Assembly: GCA_002394165.1 (NCBI GenBank)
Contig: DGTA01000038.1
Location: 2,075 to 16,426, forward strand
Reading direction: 5' to 3'
Source of the DNA: Lachnospiraceae bacterium UBA4348
GTDB lineage: Bacteria; Bacillota; Clostridia; Lachnospirales; Lachnospiraceae
DNA: 14,352 nucleotides
Shown here: piece after piece, positions 1-7,058 of the stretch
Numbering within the stretch: position 1 is the stretch's first letter
Layout of the letters: the number at the start of each line of letters is the position of its first letter
Notes under the pieces: generated by a model
Told to the model about the DNA's origin: nothing
The model's database searches: none
What the model saw: only the letters and a program-made list of their open reading frames with translations
Position numbers and translations under genes: made by a program

Positions 1-861
1 GCCGACGTCGACTTCTTTTTCATCAGGGATTCGGAAATATTGTGCAGACTTGGCGGCATGGACAGCCGGAATATCCGGACAGACAGGATATTCCGGGATG
101 TGGACGAAGTGGATCTGGGCGACTATGACGGCGACGGCAGGAGTGAGATCGTCACGATCTGCGAATATGAGATCACGAAAGAAGGAAATGGACGCCAGGA
201 CGGACGGGAGGCCCGGATCTACAGGTTTGATGAGGATGGAAATCCCCGTCTTGATAAAGAGCTGACCGCAAGGATCAACAGTTCTGTGTCTGAACTGTCT
301 CTGTCGGGAATTGCTCATTATGTAAAGACAGGGAAAGACCGGGAGAAATTCGGCGGACGGTTCGAGGCTTACGCCGCGGAGGTCGCGGAGGCTGACCCGG
401 ATTCCTATAATAAGTTCGCGCTTATCTATGTCAATGACGACAGGTTCCCGGAACTGCTGGAGTTGGGGACATCGGCAGATAAAGGCGCCAAGATCGTGTT
501 CTACCGCGACGGGGTCCTTCAGGAGACCAAGGTCAGCAGCACTTTCTCCTATCTGAACAAAGAGAATCTCCTGCTGAACAGAAGCGGAACGGGGAATCTG
601 TTTACTGATCAGATCTATGTCTACACCGGAAGCCGGTTTGAGGCGTACCAGAGCGGTGTCTTCGGCACGATGGATGCCGCCGTTACGGCTTACACAAAGT
701 CCGGAAAGCCGGAATACAGCTACAAGTGGGAGGGCTCCACCGTGTCCGAGGCAGGCTACCATGACGCGATTGGCTTCATCTATGACGAAAAGGACGCGAT
801 CGATCCGACGAAGATCGAGATGAAGACTGCGGAGGAGTTCCTGCAGAGTTTAAAAAAATAA
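1..861 (+). CDS. Probable extracellular protein with DxDGDG loop, 5'-truncated
   Basis: The frame is open from the first base of the window, so the true start lies upstream; 286 residues are visible before the TAA. The fragment carries DYDGDGRSE at visible residues 41-49, the acidic loop typical of FG-GAP/VCBS or EF-hand-like calcium sites. A second, degenerate block (LIYVNDDRFPELLEL, around residues 141-155) resembles the 'aspartate-rich then PEL' repeats of surface or lipoproteins common in gut clostridia. The C-terminal part is rich in aromatic residues and strands (YVYTGSRFEAY) and has no membrane segment. Any signal peptide or lipobox would be in the missing N-terminus, so secretion is inferred from family resemblance. 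Function is unknown. A TTG and an ATG occur near the window edge, but nothing there looks like a ribosome binding site. The gene ends 8 bases before a strong terminator. Confidence 0.7.
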   Translation, partial: ADVDFFFIRDSEILCRLGGMDSRNIRTDRIFRDVDEVDLGDYDGDGRSEIVTICEYEITKEGNGRQDGREARIYRFDEDGNPRLDKELTARINSSVSELSLSGIAHYVKTGKDREKFGGRFEAYAAEVAEADPDSYNKFALIYVNDDRFPELLELGTSADKGAKIVFYRDGVLQETKVSSTFSYLNKENLLLNRSGTGNLFTDQIYVYTGSRFEAYQSGVFGTMDAAVTAYTKSGKPEYSYKWEGSTVSEAGYHDAIGFIYDEKDAIDPTKIEMKTAEEFLQSLKK

Positions 862-869
862 ATGAAAAG

Positions 870-906
870 GCCGCTCACGGGAATTTCCTGTGAGCGGCTG
901 TTTTTT
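870..906. terminator. Bidirectional intrinsic terminator
   Basis: A 12-bp stem (870-881 with 887-898, one G-T wobble) closes a 5-base loop and is followed on the plus strand by a T run at 901-906. Read on the minus strand, the same stem is followed by TTTT and then an AT-rich tail. It sits between the convergent ends of the first gene and the deacetylase, and can serve both. Confidence 0.9.
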
Positions 907-911
907 GTCCT

Positions 912-2591
912 TTAGTTGTTGATGCCGTGGTGGCAGGTCCTGGACTCGCTGGTGATCGGGAGGAAGGTGTAACCTTCCTTGAGGGCATCTGTGATGAAGC
1001 GGTCCATGGTGGCAATGGTGAAATCCTTGATGTCATGGCAGAGGATAAAGGAGTTCTCATAGGTGTGGATCCCCTTCATCATGTTCTGGTACAGGACCTC
1101 GCTGCTAGTGGTGTCGCCCGCGTCGCCGCTGGTGATGTTCCAGTCGACATAGATGTAGCCCTTCTCTTCAGACTGCTTGGCGAGTTCGGACATGATCCCT
1201 TTGCAGTAGTTCGCGCTGATCGTGTTGGAAGCTCCTCCGGGGAAGCGGAAGATATCTGTCCTGCAGCCCGTCTGCTTCTGAATGATATCCTGCATTATGT
1301 TGAAATCTGCCCAGTAGGCGTCGGTACTGGCGTAGATCTCGCTGTATTCGTGAGTAGCAGTATGAACGCCCACGCTGTGGCCCGCGTTGTATTCCGCGCC
1401 GATCAGGTCCTCATAGTCCTTATAAGCGGCCGTGACAAAGAAGGTCGCGAGAACTTTGTGATCATCGAGTATTTTGAGAAGCTCTTCGGTGTATCTGCCG
1501 GGACCGTCGTCAAAAGTCAGATAGATGATCTTCTTGGGGTCCGCCTTAGGCGGTTTGGCAGGCTGAGCGGAAGCACCAGCGGCAGCAGCGCTTGCATCAG
1601 CGCCTGCAGCGGCATTCGCAGCAGTATCTGCGGTAGTACCGGACGCTGTATTTGCAGTTGAACCGGTGCCGGCAGTTGATCCCGCGGCGGCGGTTTCCGG
1701 AGTGACCGGAGTGATCACAGCAGCGGCGGCTGCTTCATCGGCGGTTACGGGAATTCTCTTGACTGTGACATATCTGTCCTTCTTCGCTACATTTCCCCAT
1801 TCGTCCGAGACGGTGTAGGTGATCGTGTAAGTGCCGACTTTTGTTGTGTCGACGCTGCCTTCGGACCTGACCCTGTCGGAGACGTCTCCGTCGGCGTCAT
1901 CTTCTGCCTGCACGTCGTCTTCCCAGGTCTGCCCCTGGAACAGGAAGCCTTCTTCTCCTGAGGGGAAGCTGAATACGGGAGCGTTTCTGTCGTCGTAGAA
2001 AATCTCACGGTCGGCAGTGGCTGTATTACCGTACTGGTCGGAAACCGTATAGTAGACGTGGCCGTCCTTTTCTTCGCTCACGACCTTCGAGGTGATGTCT
2101 CCGTCGTGATTATCAGTAGCTGTGTATCCTTCCTCCTCGTATGCGTGATGGGGGAGGGTGTAGTAATCGTCTATGTGCTTGAGCTCGATCACCGGAGGAG
2201 TCGTATCGACTATGACGACGTTTCGGGTCGCGCTGGCGGAGAGCCACATAAATCTGGCGGAGTAGGTCACGGTGTAGGTGCCGGGTTCGTGTATGTTGAC
2301 CCTCTCAGTGGACACCTTGACGGAGATCGGGTGATGGACGAAAGACAGGATCGATCCGGTAACTTCCGCTTCAGCCCCCTGGTCCTTGTAAGGCTCCCCG
2401 CATTCCGAGGTCACACTGGAGTCACCGACCAGGTTGAAATTGATCTTCCACTTATTGATGCCGAACAAAAAGATCAAAAGGGCGGCTATGACAAGCACAG
2501 CGATGATCAGATAGTTTCTGATTGTACCCTTGTCGTATCGCTTTTTTGGCGAAGAGTCGGCGGAACTTCTATGAATTCTGTTTTCAGACAT
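912..2591 (-). CDS. Membrane-anchored polysaccharide deacetylase with DUF5011/Ig-like repeats
   Basis: A 559-residue protein, probably removing acetyl groups from a cell-wall or extracellular polysaccharide such as peptidoglycan or chitin-like glycans; the substrate cannot be read from sequence. Residues 1-26 are a basic cytoplasmic tail and 27-44 one hydrophobic segment, so the rest should be outside the cell. Residues about 50-280 hold Ig-like modules of the DUF5011 type (DTTPPVIEL, NHDGDITSKV, DADGDVSDRV, GTYTITYTVSDEWGN). A low-complexity Ala/Thr/Gly linker covers about 284-345. The NodB-type domain has all expected motifs: TFDDGP (359-364, catalytic and metal Asp), HTATH (410-414, metal His), RFPGG (449-453), DWN (483-485) and LCHD with His519. 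AAGGAGG at 2601-2607, 9 bases upstream of ATG, supports the start. It is monocistronic, with its own promoter and terminator. Confidence 0.92.
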   Translation of the reverse strand: MSENRIHRSSADSSPKKRYDKGTIRNYLIIAVLVIAALLIFLFGINKWKINFNLVGDSSVTSECGEPYKDQGAEAEVTGSILSFVHHPISVKVSTERVNIHEPGTYTVTYSARFMWLSASATRNVVIVDTTPPVIELKHIDDYYTLPHHAYEEEGYTATDNHDGDITSKVVSEEKDGHVYYTVSDQYGNTATADREIFYDDRNAPVFSFPSGEEGFLFQGQTWEDDVQAEDDADGDVSDRVRSEGSVDTTKVGTYTITYTVSDEWGNVAKKDRYVTVKRIPVTADEAAAAAVITPVTPETAAAGSTAGTGSTANTASGTTADTAANAAAGADASAAAAGASAQPAKPPKADPKKIIYLTFDDGPGRYTEELLKILDDHKVLATFFVTAAYKDYEDLIGAEYNAGHSVGVHTATHEYSEIYASTDAYWADFNIMQDIIQKQTGCRTDIFRFPGGASNTISANYCKGIMSELAKQSEEKGYIYVDWNITSGDAGDTTSSEVLYQNMMKGIHTYENSFILCHDIKDFTIATMDRFITDALKEGYTFLPITSESRTCHHGINN

Positions 2592-2618
2592 ATATGTTTT
2601 CCTCCTTCGCAGGATTTA

Positions 2619-2648
2619 ACTATACTGCCTTTTTCGTGCAGGTGTCAA
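2619..2648 (-). promoter_or_regulatory. Sigma-A type promoter of the deacetylase gene
   Basis: On the minus strand TTGACA (2643-2648) and TATAGT (2619-2624) are separated by 18 bases. Transcription would start near 2612, giving a leader of about 20 bases that carries the AAGGAGG site. Confidence 0.75.
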
Positions 2649-2686
2649 TTCCCCCGCGGATGGAAGGGAAGACCTTCGGGCAGTTG

Positions 2687-2715
2687 TTGCACCCAGGCGG
2701 AGGATTGGGTAAGAT
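2687..2715 (+). promoter_or_regulatory. Weak candidate promoter of the reactivation protein-metH unit
   Basis: TTGCAC (2687-2692) and TAAGAT (2710-2715) are 17 bases apart, the only reasonably spaced pair upstream of 2756 on this strand. The match is poor (3/6 and 4/6). The same stretch can form small hairpins (2663-2677; ACCCA 2691-2695 with TGGGT 2706-2710). I could not match it to a SAM, cobalamin or T-box leader. Confidence 0.25.
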
Positions 2716-2755
2716 TAAAACATCCTTAAACAAATGGGAGAAGAGGAAGTTAGAA

Positions 2756-3418
2756 ATGGATCTTTCACCGGATATCAATGAAGTTGTACGGTATCTGGGC
2801 TACCGCGGAGCAGAACCGGACGACAGTGTCCGCGCAGAGATCACGGAGTGCATCAGAGAATTACAGAAAGCGGTCACGCCCAGATTTGTATATGAAAGGT
2901 TTCCGCTTATAGTCAAAACAGAGTCGGACGGCACGCCGCTTCTGTGCCTGGGGGACCTGGAGATCCGAAGCAGGGACCTCGCGAAAAATCTAGAGGGATG
3001 CTGCGGCGTTTACATTATGGCTGTGACGCTCGGACCCGGTCCTGACCGGCTGATCCGCAGAGCGAGCGTAGGGCAGATGAGCCGGGCGGTGGTTCTTCAG
3101 GCGGCTGCCGCGGCTATGACAGAGACCTGGTGCGACCAGATCAATGAAAGGATCCGGCAGGAGGCGGAGCGCGACGGGCTCTGCACGCGGCCAAGATACT
3201 CTCCGGGATACGGGGACCTGCCGCTGGAACTGCAGAAGGATATCAGCGGGATCCTGAATATGCCCAAGGAGATAGGGGTCAGTCTTACAAAGACGCTGCT
3301 CATGACCCCCAGCAAATCGGTCACGGCGCTGATCGGGGTGTCGGACAAGCCGTCAGAGAGCAGGGGAAGAGGATGCGGCAGTTGTAAAGCGTCTGCAAAC
3401 TGTCCCTACAGAGCCTGA
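2756..3418 (+). CDS. Stand-alone methionine synthase reactivation (AdoMet-binding) domain protein
   Basis: A 220-residue protein corresponding to the C-terminal activation domain of cobalamin-dependent methionine synthase (Met_synt_B12 family), here encoded separately. In the family this module binds S-adenosylmethionine and supports reductive methylation of oxidised cob(II)alamin on MetH. The family signature RYSPGYGDLPL is at 147-157 and the second conserved strand MTPSKSVTALIGV at 183-195. The C-terminus carries three cysteines (C207, C210, C216; CxxC-x5-C), a tail the E. coli MetH domain lacks; metal or Fe-S binding is possible but unproven. I chose ATG 2756, preceded by GAGGAAG; the frame runs further upstream, but there it overlaps the deacetylase gene and promoter and encodes nothing family-like. 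metH follows after 69 bases, as expected for a split MetH. Confidence 0.88.
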   Translation: MDLSPDINEVVRYLGYRGAEPDDSVRAEITECIRELQKAVTPRFVYERFPLIVKTESDGTPLLCLGDLEIRSRDLAKNLEGCCGVYIMAVTLGPGPDRLIRRASVGQMSRAVVLQAAAAAMTETWCDQINERIRQEAERDGLCTRPRYSPGYGDLPLELQKDISGILNMPKEIGVSLTKTLLMTPSKSVTALIGVSDKPSESRGRGCGSCKASANCPYRA

Positions 3419-3426
3419 GGAAAGGC

Positions 3427-3458
3427 GCGGACCCGGGAACGCCCGGTCTGTCGTCCGC
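3427..3458 (+). other. Intercistronic hairpin between reactivation gene and metH
   Basis: GCGGAC (3427-3432) pairs with GTCCGC (3453-3458) and, directly inside on the 5' side, CCGGG (3433-3437) pairs with CCCGG (3442-3446) over an AACG loop, leaving a 6-base bulge TCTGTC on the 3' side. Only TTTATC follows, so it is a poor terminator. It may set the ratio of the two messages or protect mRNA ends. Confidence 0.5.
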
Positions 3459-3487
3459 TTTATCTATAAAATGAAAGAGTGAATAAG

Positions 3488-5902
3488 ATGAGAAAAGATT
3501 TGCGAGAGCGTTTGGGAAAGGAATGGCTGATCTTCGACGGAGGAACGGGGACGATCCTGCAGTCAAGGGGACTGCGCGGAGGCGAACTTCCCGAGACATG
3601 GAACCTGAGAAGACCGGAGGACATCATAGACCTTCACTGCGGGTATCTGCGGGCGGGCTGCGATATTTTCAATACCAATACGTTTGGGGCAAATGCTCTC
3701 AAATTTCCCGATGATCTCGAGGAGATCGTGACCGCGGCGGTGAATCTCGCGCAGGAAGCGAAGCGCAGGTGCGGGCGGGAGGACGCCTATGTGGCGCTGG
3801 ATATCGGACCCACAGGGAAACTTCTGGAACCTTTGGGGGATCTTCCCTTTGAGAAGGCCGTGGAACTGTTCGGAGAAGTGGTCAGATACGGCTCCCGCGC
3901 AGGCGCGGACCTTGTCCTGATCGAGACGATGTCGGACAGCTACGAGGCGAAGGCGGCGGTCCTGGCAGCCAAGGAAAACTGCGACCTGCCGGTCCTTGTT
4001 ACCGTCACCTTTGACGGCCAGGGGAAAATGCTGACAGGCGGCAGCGTAGACTCCACAGTGGCGCTTTTGGAGGGCCTTCGCGTGGACGCCCTGGGCGTAA
4101 ACTGCGGACTGGGCCCCGAGCAGATGATTCCGATCGTAGAGCGGCTCACGGAAGTCTGCAGTATACCTGTGATCGTAAATCCCAATGCGGGACTTCCCCG
4201 CACAGAGGGAGGCAGGACCGTTTACAATGTCGGACCTGAGGAATTCGCCGACAGGATGGAAAAGATCGCACGGATGGGCGTCCAGGCCGTGGGAGGCTGC
4301 TGCGGCACGACTCCTGAGCACATCCGTCTGACTGCGGAGCGCGTAAAAAAGATTCCTTTCAGAGAGCCGGTACCTAAGAGAAGGACTGTAGTCAGCTCAT
4401 TTTCCCAATGTGTTGAGATCGGCGGAAAGCCCGTGATCATCGGAGAGCGCATCAATCCCACCGGCAAGAAGAAATTCAAGCAGGCCCTTCGGGACAATGA
4501 CATCGAGCATATCCTCAGAGAGGGACTTCGGCAGGAGGACAGCGGCGCCCATATCCTCGATGTGAACGTCGGACTTCCCGAGATCGATGAGCCGCAGATG
4601 CTGTCGGAAGTTGTTCAAAAGCTTCAGAGCGTGCTCGCGCTGCCGCTGCAGATCGACACCACGGATCCGGCCGCGCTTGAGCGGAGCATGCGCATCTATA
4701 ACGGAAAGCCTATGGTCAACTCGGTCAACGGCAAAAAAGAGAGCATCGAGACAGTTTTTCCTCTTGTACGGAAGTACGGCGGCGTCCTTGTGGCGCTGGT
4801 CCTCGACGAAGACGGGATTCCCTCCGACGCGGAGGGCAGGATCCGCATCGCCCGCAGGATCTATGAGGCTGCGGACAGATACGGCGTTCCCCGGGAGGAC
4901 ATTGTGATCGACGGCCTTGCCATGACGATCTCTTCCGACAACACTTCCGCCCTGGTGACGCTGGAGACTCTTCGGAGAGTCAGAGATGAGCTGCACGGGC
5001 ATACGATCCTCGGCGTGTCCAATATTTCCTTCGGACTTCCCAGAAGAGCGGTGATCAATTCCTATTTCCTCGCGATGGCGCTGCAGAGCGGCCTGTCAGC
5101 GGCGATCATGAATCCCGGAAACGAGGAGATGATGGAAGCTTACAGGGCTTACTGCGCGCTGGCGGGACTTGATCCTCAGTGCATGCAGTTTATCGAGGCC
5201 TATGCGGGGACCAGCGACAGGGCTCCTGCGGAGAGAACAGTCAAAGAGACGGCAGCAGCAGCGGCTAGCGGCCCGGTGAACGGTTCTATGGGCCTCAAAG
5301 AGAGCGTTCTGAGGGGAATGGCACAGAGCGCGGCAGAAGCGGCGAGGATCGCGCTAAAGGATACGGCTGCGCTGGATCTGATCGACCGGGACCTGATTCC
5401 CGCCCTCGATCAGGTGGGAAAAGGATTTGAAGCCGGAACGGTCTTTCTGCCGCAGCTTCTGATGAGCGCGGAAGCCGCTAAGGCTGCTTTTGAAGTGGTG
5501 AAGGAATACCTCAAGGGACAGCCCCAGGAGGTAAAGGGAAGGATCGTTCTTGCCACGGTCAAGGGCGATATCCACGACATCGGAAAGAACATTGTCAAAG
5601 TAATGCTGGAAAACTACGGCTATGAGGTATTGGATCTGGGCAAAGATGTGCCGCCGGAGGTCATTGTTGACACGGCAGTCAGAGAGAATATAAAACTGGT
5701 AGGCCTCAGCGCGCTCATGACTACGACGGTCGTGAGCATGGAGGAGACGATCCGTCTCCTGCGCGAAAAAAAGCCCGACACCAGAGTGGTGGTGGGCGGC
5801 GCCGTGATGACGCAGGAATATGCGGACGCGATCGGCGCGGACTGCTATGCGAAGGACGCAATGGCAACGGTGCACTTCGCGGAAGAAGTGTTCGGAGCCT
5901 GA
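3488..5902 (+). CDS. metH: Cobalamin-dependent methionine synthase lacking the activation domain
   Basis: About 804 residues. It transfers the methyl group of 5-methyltetrahydrofolate to homocysteine via protein-bound cobalamin in the cytoplasm. Numbered from ATG 3488: the homocysteine/zinc barrel spans about 1-295, with zinc ligands C206 (VNCG) and C271-C272 (GGCCGTTPEH). The pterin-binding barrel spans about 315-575 (INPTGKKKFK, DVNVG, DGLAMTISSD). The cobalamin cap helices are about 600-680, and the Rossmann B12 domain follows with DIHDIGKN, lower axial His at 696. The protein stops right after that domain, where E. coli MetH (about 1,230 residues) continues into the AdoMet domain; the upstream gene supplies it. 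The start is uncertain: a GTG at 3479 adds three residues, and neither site has a good Shine-Dalgarno. No metF or metE is visible. Confidence 0.95.
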   Translation: MRKDLRERLGKEWLIFDGGTGTILQSRGLRGGELPETWNLRRPEDIIDLHCGYLRAGCDIFNTNTFGANALKFPDDLEEIVTAAVNLAQEAKRRCGREDAYVALDIGPTGKLLEPLGDLPFEKAVELFGEVVRYGSRAGADLVLIETMSDSYEAKAAVLAAKENCDLPVLVTVTFDGQGKMLTGGSVDSTVALLEGLRVDALGVNCGLGPEQMIPIVERLTEVCSIPVIVNPNAGLPRTEGGRTVYNVGPEEFADRMEKIARMGVQAVGGCCGTTPEHIRLTAERVKKIPFREPVPKRRTVVSSFSQCVEIGGKPVIIGERINPTGKKKFKQALRDNDIEHILREGLRQEDSGAHILDVNVGLPEIDEPQMLSEVVQKLQSVLALPLQIDTTDPAALERSMRIYNGKPMVNSVNGKKESIETVFPLVRKYGGVLVALVLDEDGIPSDAEGRIRIARRIYEAADRYGVPREDIVIDGLAMTISSDNTSALVTLETLRRVRDELHGHTILGVSNISFGLPRRAVINSYFLAMALQSGLSAAIMNPGNEEMMEAYRAYCALAGLDPQCMQFIEAYAGTSDRAPAERTVKETAAAAASGPVNGSMGLKESVLRGMAQSAAEAARIALKDTAALDLIDRDLIPALDQVGKGFEAGTVFLPQLLMSAEAAKAAFEVVKEYLKGQPQEVKGRIVLATVKGDIHDIGKNIVKVMLENYGYEVLDLGKDVPPEVIVDTAVRENIKLVGLSALMTTTVVSMEETIRLLREKKPDTRVVVGGAVMTQEYADAIGADCYAKDAMATVHFAEEVFGA

Positions 5903-5924
5903 CTGGATATCAGGCCGGACGGGA

Positions 5925-6179
5925 TCAGCCCTCGACGATCAGGTATCTGCCGTCGCCGATATCAAAGACTTCGGAGGCCTGCATGATATCTTCGCCGGTC
6001 ATGTCGACGCCTGTCTCTTCAAAATATTTGCGGACAGCCCGTTTGCCCTTGACGACGACGGCGAACATCATCTCCAGGAAATCGTCCGCTTCCTCATAAG
6101 TGGAGGCGACTTTCTCGGGGAAAAGCTGCAGCTGGTTCGTGAGAAAACAATCGAGCACTTTTTTGTCATAATTAGCCAT
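5925..6179 (-). CDS. Small conserved protein of unknown function (84 aa)
   Basis: A soluble, acidic, probably mostly helical protein starting MANYDKKVLD and ending in the strand-like DIGDGRYLIVEG. The arrangement (helical N-terminus, a 'GVDMTGEDI' turn, then an 'ASEVFDIGDGRYLIVE' tail) is one I recognise from uncharacterised small proteins in other Clostridia, but I know of no established function. There is no signal peptide, membrane segment or cysteine pair. ATG 6179 is chosen because GGAGGG lies 7 bases upstream; the ATG 15 bases further out (6194) overlaps that site and is unlikely. It is convergent with metH (22 bases apart, no clear terminator between) and divergent from deoC. It has its own promoter and seems to be monocistronic. 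Confidence 0.75.
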   Translation of the reverse strand: MANYDKKVLDCFLTNQLQLFPEKVASTYEEADDFLEMMFAVVVKGKRAVRKYFEETGVDMTGEDIMQASEVFDIGDGRYLIVEG

Positions 6180-6186
6180 AGGTATA

Positions 6187-6192
6187 CCCTCC
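6187..6192 (-). promoter_or_regulatory. Ribosome binding site that decides the start of the 84-aa gene
   Basis: GGAGGG on the minus strand, 7 bases upstream of ATG 6179. Its position inside the codons of the longer alternative frame argues against a start at 6194. Confidence 0.75.
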
Positions 6193-6206
6193 ATAAATCT
6201 GTTAAA

Positions 6207-6235
6207 ATTATTTCACAGACTGCGAGGAAATTCAA
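6207..6235 (-). promoter_or_regulatory. Promoter of the 84-aa gene
   Basis: Minus strand TTGAAT (6230-6235), a 17-base spacer, then AATAAT (6207-6212). Matches to consensus are 4/6 and 5/6. The predicted start near 6200 leaves a short leader containing the GGAGGG site. I see no comparable promoter for deoC in the opposite direction. Confidence 0.5.
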
Positions 6236-6289
6236 GGAAGCGATCACAATTCCGCCCGCACAGGATGCGCCCGGAGGAAAGGAATAGAA

Positions 6290-6982
6290 ATGATAGATAT
6301 CAGCAAACTGACAGAGAAAGATTTGTGTTTCATGTTCGATCACACCAATCTGAAAGCCTTTGCCACCACCGCGGACATTACCAGGCTCTGCGAGGAGGCC
6401 AAGGAATACGGCTTTCGGATGGTCGCGATCAATCCCCTTCACACCCGCCTTGCCAGCTGGATCCTGAAGGGCAGCAACGTGCACGTAGGTCCCTGCATCA
6501 GCTTCCCTCTGGGGCAGAATACCATCGAGGAGAAGGGCACCGAGGTCCTTATGGCGATCTCCCAGGGCGCGGATGAGATCGACTATGTGACGAACATCAC
6601 TGCAGTCAAGGACGGAAACTGGGACTATGTCGAGCGCGAGATGACAACGATCGCGGATATCTGCCGCTCAGCCGGCGTGCTCTCTAAGGTAATCTTTGAG
6701 AACTGCTATCTCGAGAAATCTGAGATCGAGCATCTGGCCAAAATATCGCTGCGCGCGAAGCCTGATTTCATCAAGACATCCACCGGCTTCGGCACAGGCG
6801 GCGCCACCGTCGAAGATGTAGCTCTCATGAAGCAGGTTGTCGGCGATGATGTAGAAGTTAAGGCGGCGGGCGGCATCCGCGACTGGAAGACCTGCAAGGC
6901 CATGATCGAAGCCGGCGCGTCCCGCATCGGCTGCTCGGCCGGCATGCAGATCCTTGAAGGATTCAGAGCTGAGAGAAGCTGA
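6290..6982 (+). CDS. deoC: Deoxyribose-phosphate aldolase
   Basis: A 230-residue class I aldolase that cleaves 2-deoxyribose 5-phosphate to glyceraldehyde 3-phosphate and acetaldehyde in deoxynucleoside catabolism. Family blocks are in order: FDHTNLKAFAT (16-26), SFPLG (71-75), GADEIDYVTN (93-102) with proton-relay D98, KVIFEN (133-138), IKTSTGFG (161-168) with Schiff-base K162, and VKAAGGIRD (190-198) with K191. All three catalytic residues are present and the length is usual for the family. A GGAGGAAAGG stretch (6273-6282) precedes ATG 6290. No other deo genes (phosphorylase, phosphopentomutase) or DeoR-type regulator are adjacent, so it stands alone here. It ends at a bidirectional terminator. 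Confidence 0.96.
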   Translation: MIDISKLTEKDLCFMFDHTNLKAFATTADITRLCEEAKEYGFRMVAINPLHTRLASWILKGSNVHVGPCISFPLGQNTIEEKGTEVLMAISQGADEIDYVTNITAVKDGNWDYVEREMTTIADICRSAGVLSKVIFENCYLEKSEIEHLAKISLRAKPDFIKTSTGFGTGGATVEDVALMKQVVGDDVEVKAAGGIRDWKTCKAMIEAGASRIGCSAGMQILEGFRAERS

Positions 6983-7008
6983 AAAGCCCGCAATATTGAA
7001 GGCATGTT

Positions 7009-7043
7009 AAAAGAGCCCTGCAGGGAACTGCGGGGCTCTTTTT
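7009..7043. terminator. Bidirectional terminator between deoC and trxB
   Basis: A 15-bp stem (7009-7023 with 7028-7042, one wobble) has a GGAA loop. The outer pairs are A-T on both sides, giving TTTTT at 7039-7043 on the plus strand and TTTT on the minus strand. It serves the convergent deoC and trxA-trxB units. Confidence 0.92.
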
Positions 7044-7058
7044 GCAAGTCATTGTATT

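Noticed and set aside
1540..1740. Tandem DNA repeat in the deacetylase linker
   Set aside because: The Ala/Thr/Gly-rich tract is biased in composition but has no regular period; it is a protein linker.
2058..2729. Long plus-strand frame overlapping the deacetylase
   Set aside because: It is antisense to a clearly recognised protein, has no ribosome binding site and its product matches nothing I recognise.
2592..2755. Possible SAM, cobalamin or T-box riboswitch ahead of the methionine synthase unit
   Set aside because: Only two small hairpins are visible. I found no S-box, B12-box or T-box consensus, and the best promoter guess lies downstream of most of this stretch.
2522..2755. N-terminal extension of the reactivation protein
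   Set aside because: The upstream part overlaps the deacetylase gene and its promoter, has no ribosome binding site, and shows no family similarity; ATG 2756 is better.
5903..5924. Terminator between the convergent metH and 84-aa gene
   Set aside because: The 22-base gap has no stem with a T tract on either strand.
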